The position numbers and the translations under genes were made by a program. From NCBI RefSeq assembly GCF_002111595.1, contig NZ_LUTN01000004.1:1-64000 (forward strand): 64,000 nucleotides of DNA, read 5' to 3'. This document shows, in pieces, positions 1-7,994 of the stretch (within the stretch, counting starts at the first letter, position 1; every line of letters begins with the position of its first letter). Origin of the DNA: Lonsdalea britannica. Lineage in GTDB: Bacteria > Pseudomonadota > Gammaproteobacteria > Enterobacterales > Enterobacteriaceae. The notes beneath the pieces were generated by a model. The model saw only the letters and a list, made by a program, of their open reading frames with translations. It searched no databases and was not told the DNA's origin.

Positions 1-306
1 GTCAGAACCGGACATAAAAGAGATAAAGAAGAATCGGACCTTAGCGCTGCCGCTTTTGTACTTGCAGCAAGGAGAGCCTTTCCTGACGCGATAGTTGAGT
101 TAGTTCATCTTTCTGATAAGACTGTAACGCCGGTTGAACTGACCACTAAGGTGCTGCATAACCGGCAGGAAAAGCTTCTTGATGCCCTGAACTCTATAGG
201 TCAGGGGGTATTTCCCGCCGAATCATCATCCCGTGTTTGTCCTTCCTGCCCGGCATTTTTCGTCTGCGGATTGACACCGCCAGGCGAACTTCAAAAAAAA
301 TTCTAA
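1..306 (+). CDS. C-terminal end of a PD-(D/E)XK-type helicase-nuclease (partial)
   Basis: An open frame enters from the left edge and stops at 304-306, leaving 101 residues of a C-terminus. Near its end is C-P-S-C-P-A-F-F-V-C-G, a C-x2-C-x5-C arrangement. In AddB/Cas4-like RecB-family nucleases the last three cysteines of a 4Fe-4S cluster are arranged this way just before the C-terminus. The visible part also has the helical stretch expected after the nuclease core. The rest lies outside the window, so whether a UvrD-type helicase domain precedes it is inference. It stops 83 bases before the multiubiquitin gene on the same strand and could belong to the same operon. Confidence 0.55.
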   Translation, partial: VRTGHKRDKEESDLSAAAFVLAARRAFPDAIVELVHLSDKTVTPVELTTKVLHNRQEKLLDALNSIGQGVFPAESSSRVCPSCPAFFVCGLTPPGELQKKF

Positions 307-389
307 AATAATTTACCGCTTTGGTAGCGCTGCATCGATTGAGTATTAGAGCCAGACACCGTCTGGCCAAACTCAAGGACATGCACAAG

Positions 390-1144
390 ATGAACAGCCA
401 AAATATTAACAATATCGACGATGTCGGAGAAGCGATTCGCGAAGGCCGCGAACTGCGTCCGGCAAATGCCTACCGCATCCTGTTTGCGCAGGAAAATCTG
501 GATTTTCACGCAATTGAGATCAATGACCCAGTTCCACTGGGGCGTCAGATTCTGATTGCCGCAGGCTGCGTGTAAATGATGGTTACAGCCTCTTCGCTAT
601 TCTTCAAACGGGCGACTTTGAAGATCTGCGACTTGATGAACCTTTCGATTTACGCGGTCGTGGCGCTGAACGGTTCGTGGCCTTCCAGACCGATCGTGAT
701 TTCAAACTTACCGTAAACGACAGCCAGGTATCGTGGGGAAAACCTGCAATTTCGGGAGCAGCACTTTATGAGCTGGCAAAACCAGCCGATGGCGATGCTG
801 TATTTATGGTTATCCGTGGCGGTGATGATCGCCAGATTGAACCGAATGAGGCGGTGGATCTTACGACTCCGGGCATTGAACACTTTGTAACGGCGCCAAA
901 GCGTAAACCAAAGATTGATATCGTCGTTAACGGGCGTGAAGTTCAGGTCAGCGATAGTCATCAAACTTTCGAGCAATTTGTGGCTATCGCATATCCAGGC
1001 GAAGCCCCAACTGCAGAGATCGTTTATTCAATCACATATCGTGGAGCGGGCTCAAAACCACACAGTGGTGAGTTAGCTGCGGGTGCCTATATCAACGTGA
1101 AAAACGGGAGCGTGATCAATGTCGGTCGCACTATTCAATCTTAA
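390..1144 (+). CDS. Multiubiquitin (three-domain ubiquitin-like) protein, frame broken once
   Basis: About 251 residues when read through one frame break near 565. The product shows three successive beta-grasp-like segments: one from NAYRILFAQ to RFVAF, one from FKLTVND to EHFVTA, and one from KIDIVVNGR to INVGRTIQS. This matches the bacterial multiubiquitin family, the substrate modifier of E1/E2-like operons. The start at ATG 390 has AGGA nine bases upstream; ATG 381 is an in-frame alternative. The break needs one extra base in GCAGGCTGCG (probably GGCCTG), after which the frame continues with RVNDGYSLFAIL as homologues do. It overlaps the start of the ThiF gene by 26 bases. The break is of the same kind as those in essential genes here and is probably a sequence error. 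Confidence 0.75.
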
Positions 1145-2292
1145 TAGCGATCTGAAGCGCTTGCGCGAAGAAGGTTATCACGTACAAATTGTGGGTGGCT
1201 TTCTGGTCATGCGTGACGTTCCGTACGTTAACGCGCAACGGGAAGTAAAAACCGGCACGCTCATATCGAGTCTTTGCCTGTCTGGAGACGCTACTCAAAA
1301 ACCGGAACCACACACTATTCACTTTGATGGAGAATTTCCATGCACTTCCCAGGGGGGGCGCATCCAGGCTATTTTTCATCAGAGTGAAGCGGTAAATCTT
1401 GGGCATGGACTGTCTGCTCAGCACTTATTCTCCAGTAAGCCTGGGCCTGAAGGTTACAGTGACTACCATCAGAAGATGTCCACCTATGCGACGATCATCT
1501 CTGGCCACGCCGCAACCCTCAAACCTGGCGTTAGCACGTGTTTTTAAAACCCCTGATGAGGAGGAAGGGGGCGTCTTTAACTATCTTGAAACTGCATCTG
1601 ATCGGGTCGGGATCGGGGCATTAACTGCACGGCTTGAAGGTCAGCACATTGCCATCATCGGTGTCGGTGGTACAGGTTCCTATATACTGGACCAGATAGC
1701 TAAAACACCAGTCAGTGAGATACGTCTCATCGATGGTGATGATTTACTTCAGCACAACGCTTTTCGCGCCCCCGGCGCCCCGTCGATTAACACTCTCAGG
1801 GAAGTGCCGAAGAAAGTGGATTACCTGGCGGGAATTTACGGTCAGATGCACCGTCGTATCGTGACGTATGCAGTACAGATAAGCCAGGATAGTCTTACTC
1901 TCTTGGACGGAATTACCTTTGCCTTCCTTTGTATGGACGCAGGAGAGCCAAAACTCTTAGCGATGCAGAAGCTGGAAGACATGGGCGTGTCATTCATAGA
2001 CGTGGGAATGGGGCTCGAGCTGGTGGACGGATCGCTGGGTGGCATCCTGAGGGTGACGACCAGTACTCCAGAGAAACGAGATCATATTCGCACACGTGTG
2101 TCTTTTAAGGAGAGTGGCGCAGAAAACGTTTACGCTTCAAATATTCAAGTCGCCGAGTTAAACATGTTGAATGCGGCACTTGCCGTCATCAAATGGAAGA
2201 AACTACTCGGGTTTTATCGTGATCTTGAAAATGAACATAACTGTTCATATACGACTGACGGGAATATGTTACTGAATGGTGACTTACTATGA
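1119..2292 (+). CDS. DUF6791 + ThiF-family E1-like adenylyltransferase, frame broken once
   Basis: About 390 residues in two frames. The N-terminal 135 residues (MSVALFNLNSDLKRLREEGY onward) match the domain I know as DUF6791. The C-terminal 250 residues are a ThiF/E1 Rossmann domain with the nucleotide loop GVGGTGSY, then LIDGDD, then QHNAFRAPGAP. The role would be ATP-dependent activation of the ubiquitin-like C-terminus made by the preceding gene. The frame changes near 1535-1545, where GVS-ARVFKTP is expected. The shift is +1 (one inserted base or two lost), which is not the C-run type seen elsewhere, so real inactivation cannot be excluded. The start ATG 1119 lies inside the upstream gene and the stop overlaps the next start as ATGA, which indicates translational coupling. 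Confidence 0.75.
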
Positions 2293-2747
2293 TACGACAT
2301 AACCAACTGACCCCGTGTTTCGTGAAAGGGATTCCGCGAGAAATTGAACCAAGTATCCTGTATGTTTCCATGGAGTATGGCACAGTGATTCACAATTGCT
2401 GTTGTGGTTGCGGGCATGAGGTTGTAACGCCTCTGACCCCAACTGACTGGAAGCTGACTTACGATGGCGAGACCGTGTCGCTGTGGCCATCAGTGGGAAA
2501 CTGGAATTTACCCTGTCGATCTCACTATGTAATCCAGTGTAACCGCGTACTGAAAGCACCTCCTTGGGATAAAGCCAGAATCGATGCAGAGATGCGTCGA
2601 GATAAAGCGGCTAAGAAGCGTTATTACGCGCAGACTAATGCGACGGTAGCATCTGAAGAGCTGAAACAGGAGCCAACTGAGGAGCCGTCTGGGATGAGAA
2701 CCGAGCCATTATCTCTTTGGAATAGGATAAGGAAGTGGCTGAGTTAG
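2289..2747 (+). CDS. DUF6527 family protein of the ubiquitin-like operon
   Basis: 152 residues, starting at ATG 2289 in a 4-base ATGA overlap with the E1-like gene. Visible features are a cysteine-rich loop, NCCCGCGHE (about residues 36-44), then WPSVGNWNLPCRSHYVI (about 72-88), and a charged C-terminal tail. These match the DUF6527 family found in multiubiquitin/E1 operons. The conserved Cys, Ser and His residues suggest metal binding and possibly a hydrolase that trims or removes the ubiquitin-like protein; that activity is inference. No JAB deubiquitinase is in this operon, so DUF6527 may take that place. Confidence 0.7.
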   Translation: MIRHNQLTPCFVKGIPREIEPSILYVSMEYGTVIHNCCCGCGHEVVTPLTPTDWKLTYDGETVSLWPSVGNWNLPCRSHYVIQCNRVLKAPPWDKARIDAEMRRDKAAKKRYYAQTNATVASEELKQEPTEEPSGMRTEPLSLWNRIRKWLS

Positions 2748-3535
2748 GGCAATGACTTTAACAGTGCTCAAAACTATCAGACCTGAAAAGCATGACTCTG
2801 GGCAGTTACATTCAACTTGTTCTACAGGCGAGTTCATCGGTCTGGCTATGGGCCGGTATGCTGGAATGTCATAAAAGCATACCGGTACAAACCGCAGATA
2901 ATGTTTTTAACGTGATCTGCTCTCAACTGCTTAATACCCCAAGATATGAGTTATCCAGTCATTAGATTTGGGAACAAAAGCAGCTACGGCCATAATGACA
3001 AGCAATTTTAGCGCATTTAACAATGGCAGCTTAGTGCCAAGAGCAGACATTGATAACATTGAGATATGTTAATTTATGGGGAGCAGGTCAATTGACTGCA
3101 GCCTCCAGTTTTGGCGGATAGGTGGCCACTGTAGTTCTTACCAATCATTGAACTCTCCATGGACTGAGTGACCGCTGCCCTGCCAAGGTCGGAGATTCAG
3201 CAGAGCTGATCGCAATGGTAAGCAAGTTTCGTTGTGCCCATACTGCTAAAAGACCGCTACTCCAGGTTGCGTGCGAACAGGATTGTTCCGAGTCTTCAAA
3301 GCCGCGTTATAGCAGAACCAGCCAGGATAGATAACGTGGTTTGGAACTACTGTTGGGCTGGCTCATGCAAAAAACCTACTGGCTTGAGCACACAGATTTA
3401 TGCAGCAGCGTCTATTGAGAATCGAACACTAAAGGCTCCGGCGCGATCGAGTTTTAGTGGATTGGTCAGTGCTTTCGCTCCTACGACGCGATAATATTTA
3501 GGGAAAATAATTCATATCAAACAGAGAGGTTGGGA
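2748..3535. other. 788-bp stretch without a convincing gene
   Basis: No frame here gives a recognisable protein. A 40-codon frame at 2752-2874 (MTLTVLKTIRPEKHDSGQ...) directly after the DUF6527 gene has no well-spaced ribosome site. An 86-codon frame at 3234-3494 has biased, non-family-like composition. The stretch separates the ubiquitin-like operon from the HNH gene and probably marks a junction between cassettes. I see no tRNA, insertion-sequence end or clear terminator. Confidence 0.4.
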
Positions 3536-4318
3536 GTGACCAAGAGGGATGACTTCAAAGCAGCCACGAAATTAGCGCTTGCCCGTCGGGCTGCACATTT
3601 TTGCTCCAATCCGCGTTGTCTCAAGCTCACGATCGGGCCGCACTCCGACCCAAACAAAGCTTTGACTTCGGGTCACGCTGCACATATTCATGCGGCCTCC
3701 GAACTGGGGCCACGCTACAAGACCTCGCAGACCGTCGCAGAACGAACATCCATAGATAACGGTCTGTGGCTTTGTCGGGAGTGCGGAGTCATTGTCGATG
3801 GTGACGACTGCGCTTACGACGCGGACTTGCTTCGCAAGTGGAAACGAGACCACGAGAATATGGTATCAGAGGTCCGCACCGAAGGATATTCACGCAGCCT
3901 TGCCTTGCTTCAATCTGGGCGCATGGAACCACAGATAGCGAAGGAAATCGTCTCTGCAATGACGGACCGTCGTTCGTTATGGGCCACATTCGATGCCGAA
4001 TGTCCCGACCACGTACGACAGTCGCTTGATGAACTTCGTCGACGATTCACCACTATTCGGGGGAATCTCCTCGACGGAACAGCACTTGATGAAATACTGC
4101 TGTCGCTAACCAAGACGATTCTGATTTTCTTCGACGCGATGAAGTCAGTCGACCTTAGAACATTACGATGTAGTTCAGGTAATCCTGAGTGGCTCAATTT
4201 CAATGACGCACTGTCAGCACTTCGGAAATCCATAGGAATGCAGATTGCCAACCTTGCAAATGCCTACGGCATTGCCTTGTGCAAAGATCTTCAGAGTATT
4301 GCGCCGAACAGAATCTAG
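3536..4318 (+). CDS. HNH endonuclease-like protein
   Basis: About 260 residues. GTG 3536 is chosen because GAGAGG lies 6-7 bases upstream. The N-terminal 110 residues carry an HNH-type core: FCSNPRC, then GHAAHIHAAS, then SIDNGLWLCRECG, then LLRKWKRDHE. The pairs CxxxxC and CxxC are spaced as in zinc-stabilised HNH nucleases, and the central histidines fit the nuclease motif. The remaining 150 residues are helical with no motif I recognise. Stand-alone HNH proteins of this form are common in defence islands. The gene is followed by the unrecognised gene at 4400 after 81 bases and may form a unit with it. Confidence 0.6.
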   Translation: MTKRDDFKAATKLALARRAAHFCSNPRCLKLTIGPHSDPNKALTSGHAAHIHAASELGPRYKTSQTVAERTSIDNGLWLCRECGVIVDGDDCAYDADLLRKWKRDHENMVSEVRTEGYSRSLALLQSGRMEPQIAKEIVSAMTDRRSLWATFDAECPDHVRQSLDELRRRFTTIRGNLLDGTALDEILLSLTKTILIFFDAMKSVDLRTLRCSSGNPEWLNFNDALSALRKSIGMQIANLANAYGIALCKDLQSIAPNRI

Positions 4319-4399
4319 CCATCCTTTCACACAGGGGGCCCATGAAGGCCCAAATAATGCAAGCCCGGGGCTTGCCAGCCTTGTTTGAGGAAAATCTTA

Positions 4400-5542
4400 G
4401 TGAATCCAGAGCAGATCGAGTTCAACAAACTTTTGAGCCAAAACCAGAAAGAAGCCAGCATAAAAGCATGCTTGCGAGCCGGCGACGATAAACTTAAGTG
4501 TTCTGGGAAAATTATCCACGCCCACTCTATCCAACGGGGAAAAATACTCGAATCTATCGCAGATGTAAGCGGAGAAAACGAGGGGAAAATATACCACCTT
4601 GGCTTAGCGCCGGCAGAGGACATGCAATCTATGCAGCCGGAATTTAAGCTACAAGGAATCAAAAAATTCAGCACCTTCACCGGATTCTGCGGCGGCCACG
4701 ACAAAGCCATATTCCAACCGATTGAAGATGTAGCGTTCAGTGCAACGAACAAGCAGCTGAACATCTACGCCTATCGGGCTGCAGCCAAGGAATTACACTC
4801 CATCCTTGAGTCAAAGGCTTTTTGCGAAGTTCTGCTGGGTGACAAGTTAAACGTTAATGACTTTCCAGCGCACTTCCAGATGACGCTACCGCAGATCAAG
4901 TCAGGCGAAATCAAGGTCCCTGACTTCATTCTCGAAGCCATGTTGCAAGGGGAGAAGAACCATCAAATTCGGGTACTGCACATGCAGTGCGAACACAGCA
5001 TTTCTGAACTGCAGCAAATCTGCGAAGAGTTGACAGACACTATCGAACGCGAGGAGTCGTTGGGATTCGAGCACGTCTACCATGTCCTCGACGGTGCTTT
5101 CCTTGTAGCATGCTGCGCGTCGTTTATCCCATACTTCGACCATGATGGCAATCGGATCATATCCAAACAGGAGGAGCAGCGAATGGCTCGATCAAGCGCA
5201 GCGAGCAATGCTGAAATAAAGAACGTGATGCTCAACGTTTTTCCGGAAGGCGATAAAACCCATGTCATCTTCACCTTCTCTAAGGGTAACCAGAGTTTCA
5301 AGGCGTCGATAGAACGACTGCTCAAGCTAGAGGATGAAGCGCTGAAGATTGGCCTTTCAAACATCGCGCTCAACTACGTTGAGAACTCCGCCTACGGTCC
5401 GAAGTACATTAACGATAACTTCAGCCCTGAACAGATCAAACACATTGCGGAGGTGTTCGCGGTCTCCGTATTCGACAGAAGTAAGTTTCGAAGGAGCGGT
5501 ATCAATCTATTTGTTGGAAGACCAACCGCTGCGACCAAGTAA
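4400..5542 (+). CDS. Unrecognised protein with Cys/His-rich head
   Basis: 380 residues from GTG 4400 (MNPEQIEFNKLL), with GAGG nine bases upstream. I do not recognise the family with certainty. The first 120 residues contain a spaced set of putative metal ligands: ACLR, LKCSGKIIHAHSIQRG, then FTGFCGGHDKAIFQPIE. This resembles zinc-binding or HNH-like heads of uncharacterised proteins, in which HxHSxQR is followed by FCxxHD. The middle is helical (residues about 140-240) and the C-terminal third is mixed alpha/beta. The neighbouring HNH gene suggests a two-gene defence or mobile unit, but that is inference. Confidence 0.45.
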   Translation: MNPEQIEFNKLLSQNQKEASIKACLRAGDDKLKCSGKIIHAHSIQRGKILESIADVSGENEGKIYHLGLAPAEDMQSMQPEFKLQGIKKFSTFTGFCGGHDKAIFQPIEDVAFSATNKQLNIYAYRAAAKELHSILESKAFCEVLLGDKLNVNDFPAHFQMTLPQIKSGEIKVPDFILEAMLQGEKNHQIRVLHMQCEHSISELQQICEELTDTIEREESLGFEHVYHVLDGAFLVACCASFIPYFDHDGNRIISKQEEQRMARSSAASNAEIKNVMLNVFPEGDKTHVIFTFSKGNQSFKASIERLLKLEDEALKIGLSNIALNYVENSAYGPKYINDNFSPEQIKHIAEVFAVSVFDRSKFRRSGINLFVGRPTAATK

Positions 5543-5887
5543 CTTACCCCTAGAGGTTTTTTTCTGCGCTTGGCATATCCGCCTAGGATTTATTGCACAC
5601 CTTGCGCAAAGGGCTGGCCACATTGTCGCTATTGGCCAGTAGTTTTCCCTTGTGATCCGTCAACTCGGCCGTCGCCCCCCACAGTGTTAGGCAATCCTGA
5701 CCTGCTCCCAGTTGATTATTACACGTCAATGTTAGTCCTACATCCCTGCGGTTATGGCAAATGCCAACTTCCGCTGTTCGCTCAAGGCTGACATGGATCA
5801 CCTGCTGGCTATGCACATCCTGAAAGAACCAAATGTCCCGTCGAGTTTATTCAACCGGATATGCTTTAATTGACTAAGTGGCTTCAC
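5543..5887. other. Intergenic stretch between the HNH cassette and the polymerase-like gene
   Basis: 345 bp between two converging genes. The minus strand holds a 77-codon frame at 5583-5816 with plausible composition (LTLTCNNQLGAGQDCLTLWG near its middle) that I cannot assign and that lacks an evident ribosome site. It may be a remnant of a longer gene. No repeat or terminator stands out. Confidence 0.3.
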
Positions 5888-7360
5888 TTAATGCTTTTTC
5901 TCAATCAAAAGGTATGGATGGGACCAATCAGTTACTTCTTCGTATGAAACAAACCCATCGTGCTCCAGCGCACAAACGCCCTTATGGCTGGCTACGTAAT
6001 CGTATACAGCCTTGCTTTCCAGCCCCTGTAACATGTGTGACAGCAGCTTTCGGCGCATCACATCTGACTTCCTGCGTTTACCCGCTGCCACATCTTTCCA
6101 GGTAATGTTGAATGGCTGCCCTACTGCATTCGTAACACATTTACCGTAACGATTGGTTTTGGCTGTACCTTCATAGTGATCCAGCAGCAAGCCTAAATCG
6201 TCCCTTAGAGGCTTCAGAAGGCGTTTCCAGCGTTTCAGTACTCGCTTCGCTTCTGTCTTACCTAGCTCACGATTCAACAAGCGTCGGGTACTGGATTTTA
6301 GCGATAATGAGACGAACCCGGCATTGAATACGCTGGAAAACCTGAATTGCTTCACCAGCTCCTCCGCAACACGCAATACCCGGCAGATATATTGAGTTTC
6401 CAGAACTTCCAGCGACTCGGCCGAAATGCCGAAATCCTGCAATTCATGTCGTAGTATCTCAAGCTGGCATCCCTTGATATCATAATTATGCCCTCGTGCC
6501 AGACACGCCCACTTCATGCCAGAAGGCAGACTTTGAAAGCCAGTGCCAATCTCAAAGGATCGCCCACCAATGTACGCAGTCTTATAAGATTGACTGTAAG
6601 AAACCGTCAACGGTGACTCTTTCACCAGATCCACGCCTGTTTCAGCCAGTCGCGACAGGAAGTTGAAAATGAAAATTTTGTTCTTCTTGGTAGGGTTCTC
6701 GTTATAGTAATCCAGCAGTGCATCCAGATTGATTTCCAGCGGTTCAAGGCTGTTCCAGACCCCCACTACCCGTTCCCTGAAGGCAACGTTTGGGATATCG
6801 CGTTTCGACTGTTTATGTTTGGCACGCTGCCCACGATCAATGGCAATCCCAATTAGTTCATCAAATGAGTAGCTTTTACGCTTGTTGAAAATGTCAGTCA
6901 GATAATGGTAACGATCCTGACGGCTAAGGTATGCCCCGCGGTCGTTGCCAAACAACTTACGCAGAAAACGTTGAGAAACAGCATATTCCCGGCAAGAGTT
7001 TTGAGCATTGGAATACCCGGTTAGTTTGATAATCCCCGCGCTTGCCAGCGCCTCCATTGCACGATCATTGGTCGGCCCACTTTTCTTAAATACGCCGGGA
7101 AGTTTCTCCCGTCCTAGCTCAAATGGTACTGGCACAGAATAAGACCATTTTTTATTCGCCTTAATTTTTGCCTTTCTCCTGTTCTTACGACTACAGGTAG
7201 CGACACAAATAATATGCTGAAGAAATACTGCTATGTTATGATAATAAGGACGACGCAAACTCTTCACACCATTATAAGGAATACTGAAAACAACTTCTTT
7301 GAAATAATCCAACGTTGAATCCGTGACAAGAATATTATTTTTCGTGATATATGGCTTCAT
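5888..7360 (-). CDS. Divergent family A polymerase-like protein of a mobile element
   Basis: 490 residues; ATG 7360 with AGGTG five bases upstream. In the C-terminal 200 residues I read the family A polymerase motifs in order: motif A-like NYDIKGCQLEIL (292-303, Asp294), an O-helix-like region NAGFVSLSLKSSTRRLLNREL (split around 346-366), GKCVTNAVGQPF (406-417, like the G-x-T-x-x-GR step), RRKLLSHMLQGLESKAV (436-452, like N-x-QG-x-x-A), and motif C-like LEHDG (465-469, His467-Asp468). The N-terminal 290 residues have a possible winged helix around 98-137 and no visible exonuclease motif. The assignment rests on motif order, not overall similarity. It lies on the same strand as the Rep gene, 634 bp downstream of it. 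Confidence 0.45.
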   Translation of the reverse strand: MKPYITKNNILVTDSTLDYFKEVVFSIPYNGVKSLRRPYYHNIAVFLQHIICVATCSRKNRRKAKIKANKKWSYSVPVPFELGREKLPGVFKKSGPTNDRAMEALASAGIIKLTGYSNAQNSCREYAVSQRFLRKLFGNDRGAYLSRQDRYHYLTDIFNKRKSYSFDELIGIAIDRGQRAKHKQSKRDIPNVAFRERVVGVWNSLEPLEINLDALLDYYNENPTKKNKIFIFNFLSRLAETGVDLVKESPLTVSYSQSYKTAYIGGRSFEIGTGFQSLPSGMKWACLARGHNYDIKGCQLEILRHELQDFGISAESLEVLETQYICRVLRVAEELVKQFRFSSVFNAGFVSLSLKSSTRRLLNRELGKTEAKRVLKRWKRLLKPLRDDLGLLLDHYEGTAKTNRYGKCVTNAVGQPFNITWKDVAAGKRRKSDVMRRKLLSHMLQGLESKAVYDYVASHKGVCALEHDGFVSYEEVTDWSHPYLLIEKKH

Positions 7361-7994
7361 AATTCACCTGTATATAGAGATCAGAGCCCCATGCTCTGAC
7401 CCCATTTATTTACAACTGAATTACTCAAAAAACCTTACGTGAACCCAACAAGGTTCAGATGATTATTATTAGATGATAACATTGGAGGCTGGAGCCTCAT
7501 GATAGCTGATGCTGGATAATGGCTATAGTATGTAATGACATATATACAATAATATAGAGATAGAGTGTATACAGTGCATAATAGACACAGCTATATACCT
7601 TGTAGAAGAAAATAGCGAATAAATATCAGCTCAGCCAGAATGGGATTAGCGGATACGTAAAACGCTACCGGTTATTAAGCGGTGCAACTCCATCCCGGTA
7701 ATATTCAATAGCGGTTGTAGATACATGTTATTTTCTGAATTTTGATCTTTTGATACCTCGACTTTGCTCAAAATGCCGAACCTTGCAATTGTCAGAGTCA
7801 GGGAAAGCCATCGCCGGTTTACCCCTACCATTGTACGAGGCACGAATCTGACACAAAATGACACCGGTAGTTAGCCGGTCTGTCACACCAAAGTCTGGTA
7901 ACGATAGGCGGTTTAAAACCTTCATTTTTCAGGTTTCTGATTTAACATGTCCGCAATTGCTATACCAACAAACGGCATCCCTGCCCTGCCAACA
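7361..7994. other. AT-rich region between polymerase-like and rep genes
   Basis: 634 bp. The part near 7515-7610 is strongly AT-rich with many TATA steps and probably contains the promoter of the minus-strand polymerase-like gene. A short hairpin, GAGGCT-GG-AGCCTC, lies near 7485-7500. A small minus-strand frame is listed separately. No iterons are clear here; an origin is possible but not shown. Confidence 0.35.
7728..7925 (-). CDS. Small hypothetical protein between rep and polymerase-like genes
   Basis: 65 residues, beginning MKVLNRLSLPDFGVTDRL and ending with a basic tail (SRGIKRSKFRK). It lies 69 bases downstream of the rep stop on the same strand. The composition is protein-like, with a basic C-terminus that could bind nucleic acid, but the ribosome site is weak and I know no family. 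A second frame at 7646-7864 overlaps its end. Real coding is uncertain. Confidence 0.3.
   Translation of the reverse strand: MKVLNRLSLPDFGVTDRLTTGVILCQIRASYNGRGKPAMAFPDSDNCKVRHFEQSRGIKRSKFRK

Noticed and set aside
3234..3494. 86-codon frame between the ubiquitin-like operon and the HNH gene
   Set aside because: There is no ribosome site, no family, and an unnatural composition.
5583..5816. 77-codon minus-strand frame
   Set aside because: The composition is plausible, but there is no ribosome site, no recognisable family and uncertain limits; it is noted only within the intergenic entry.
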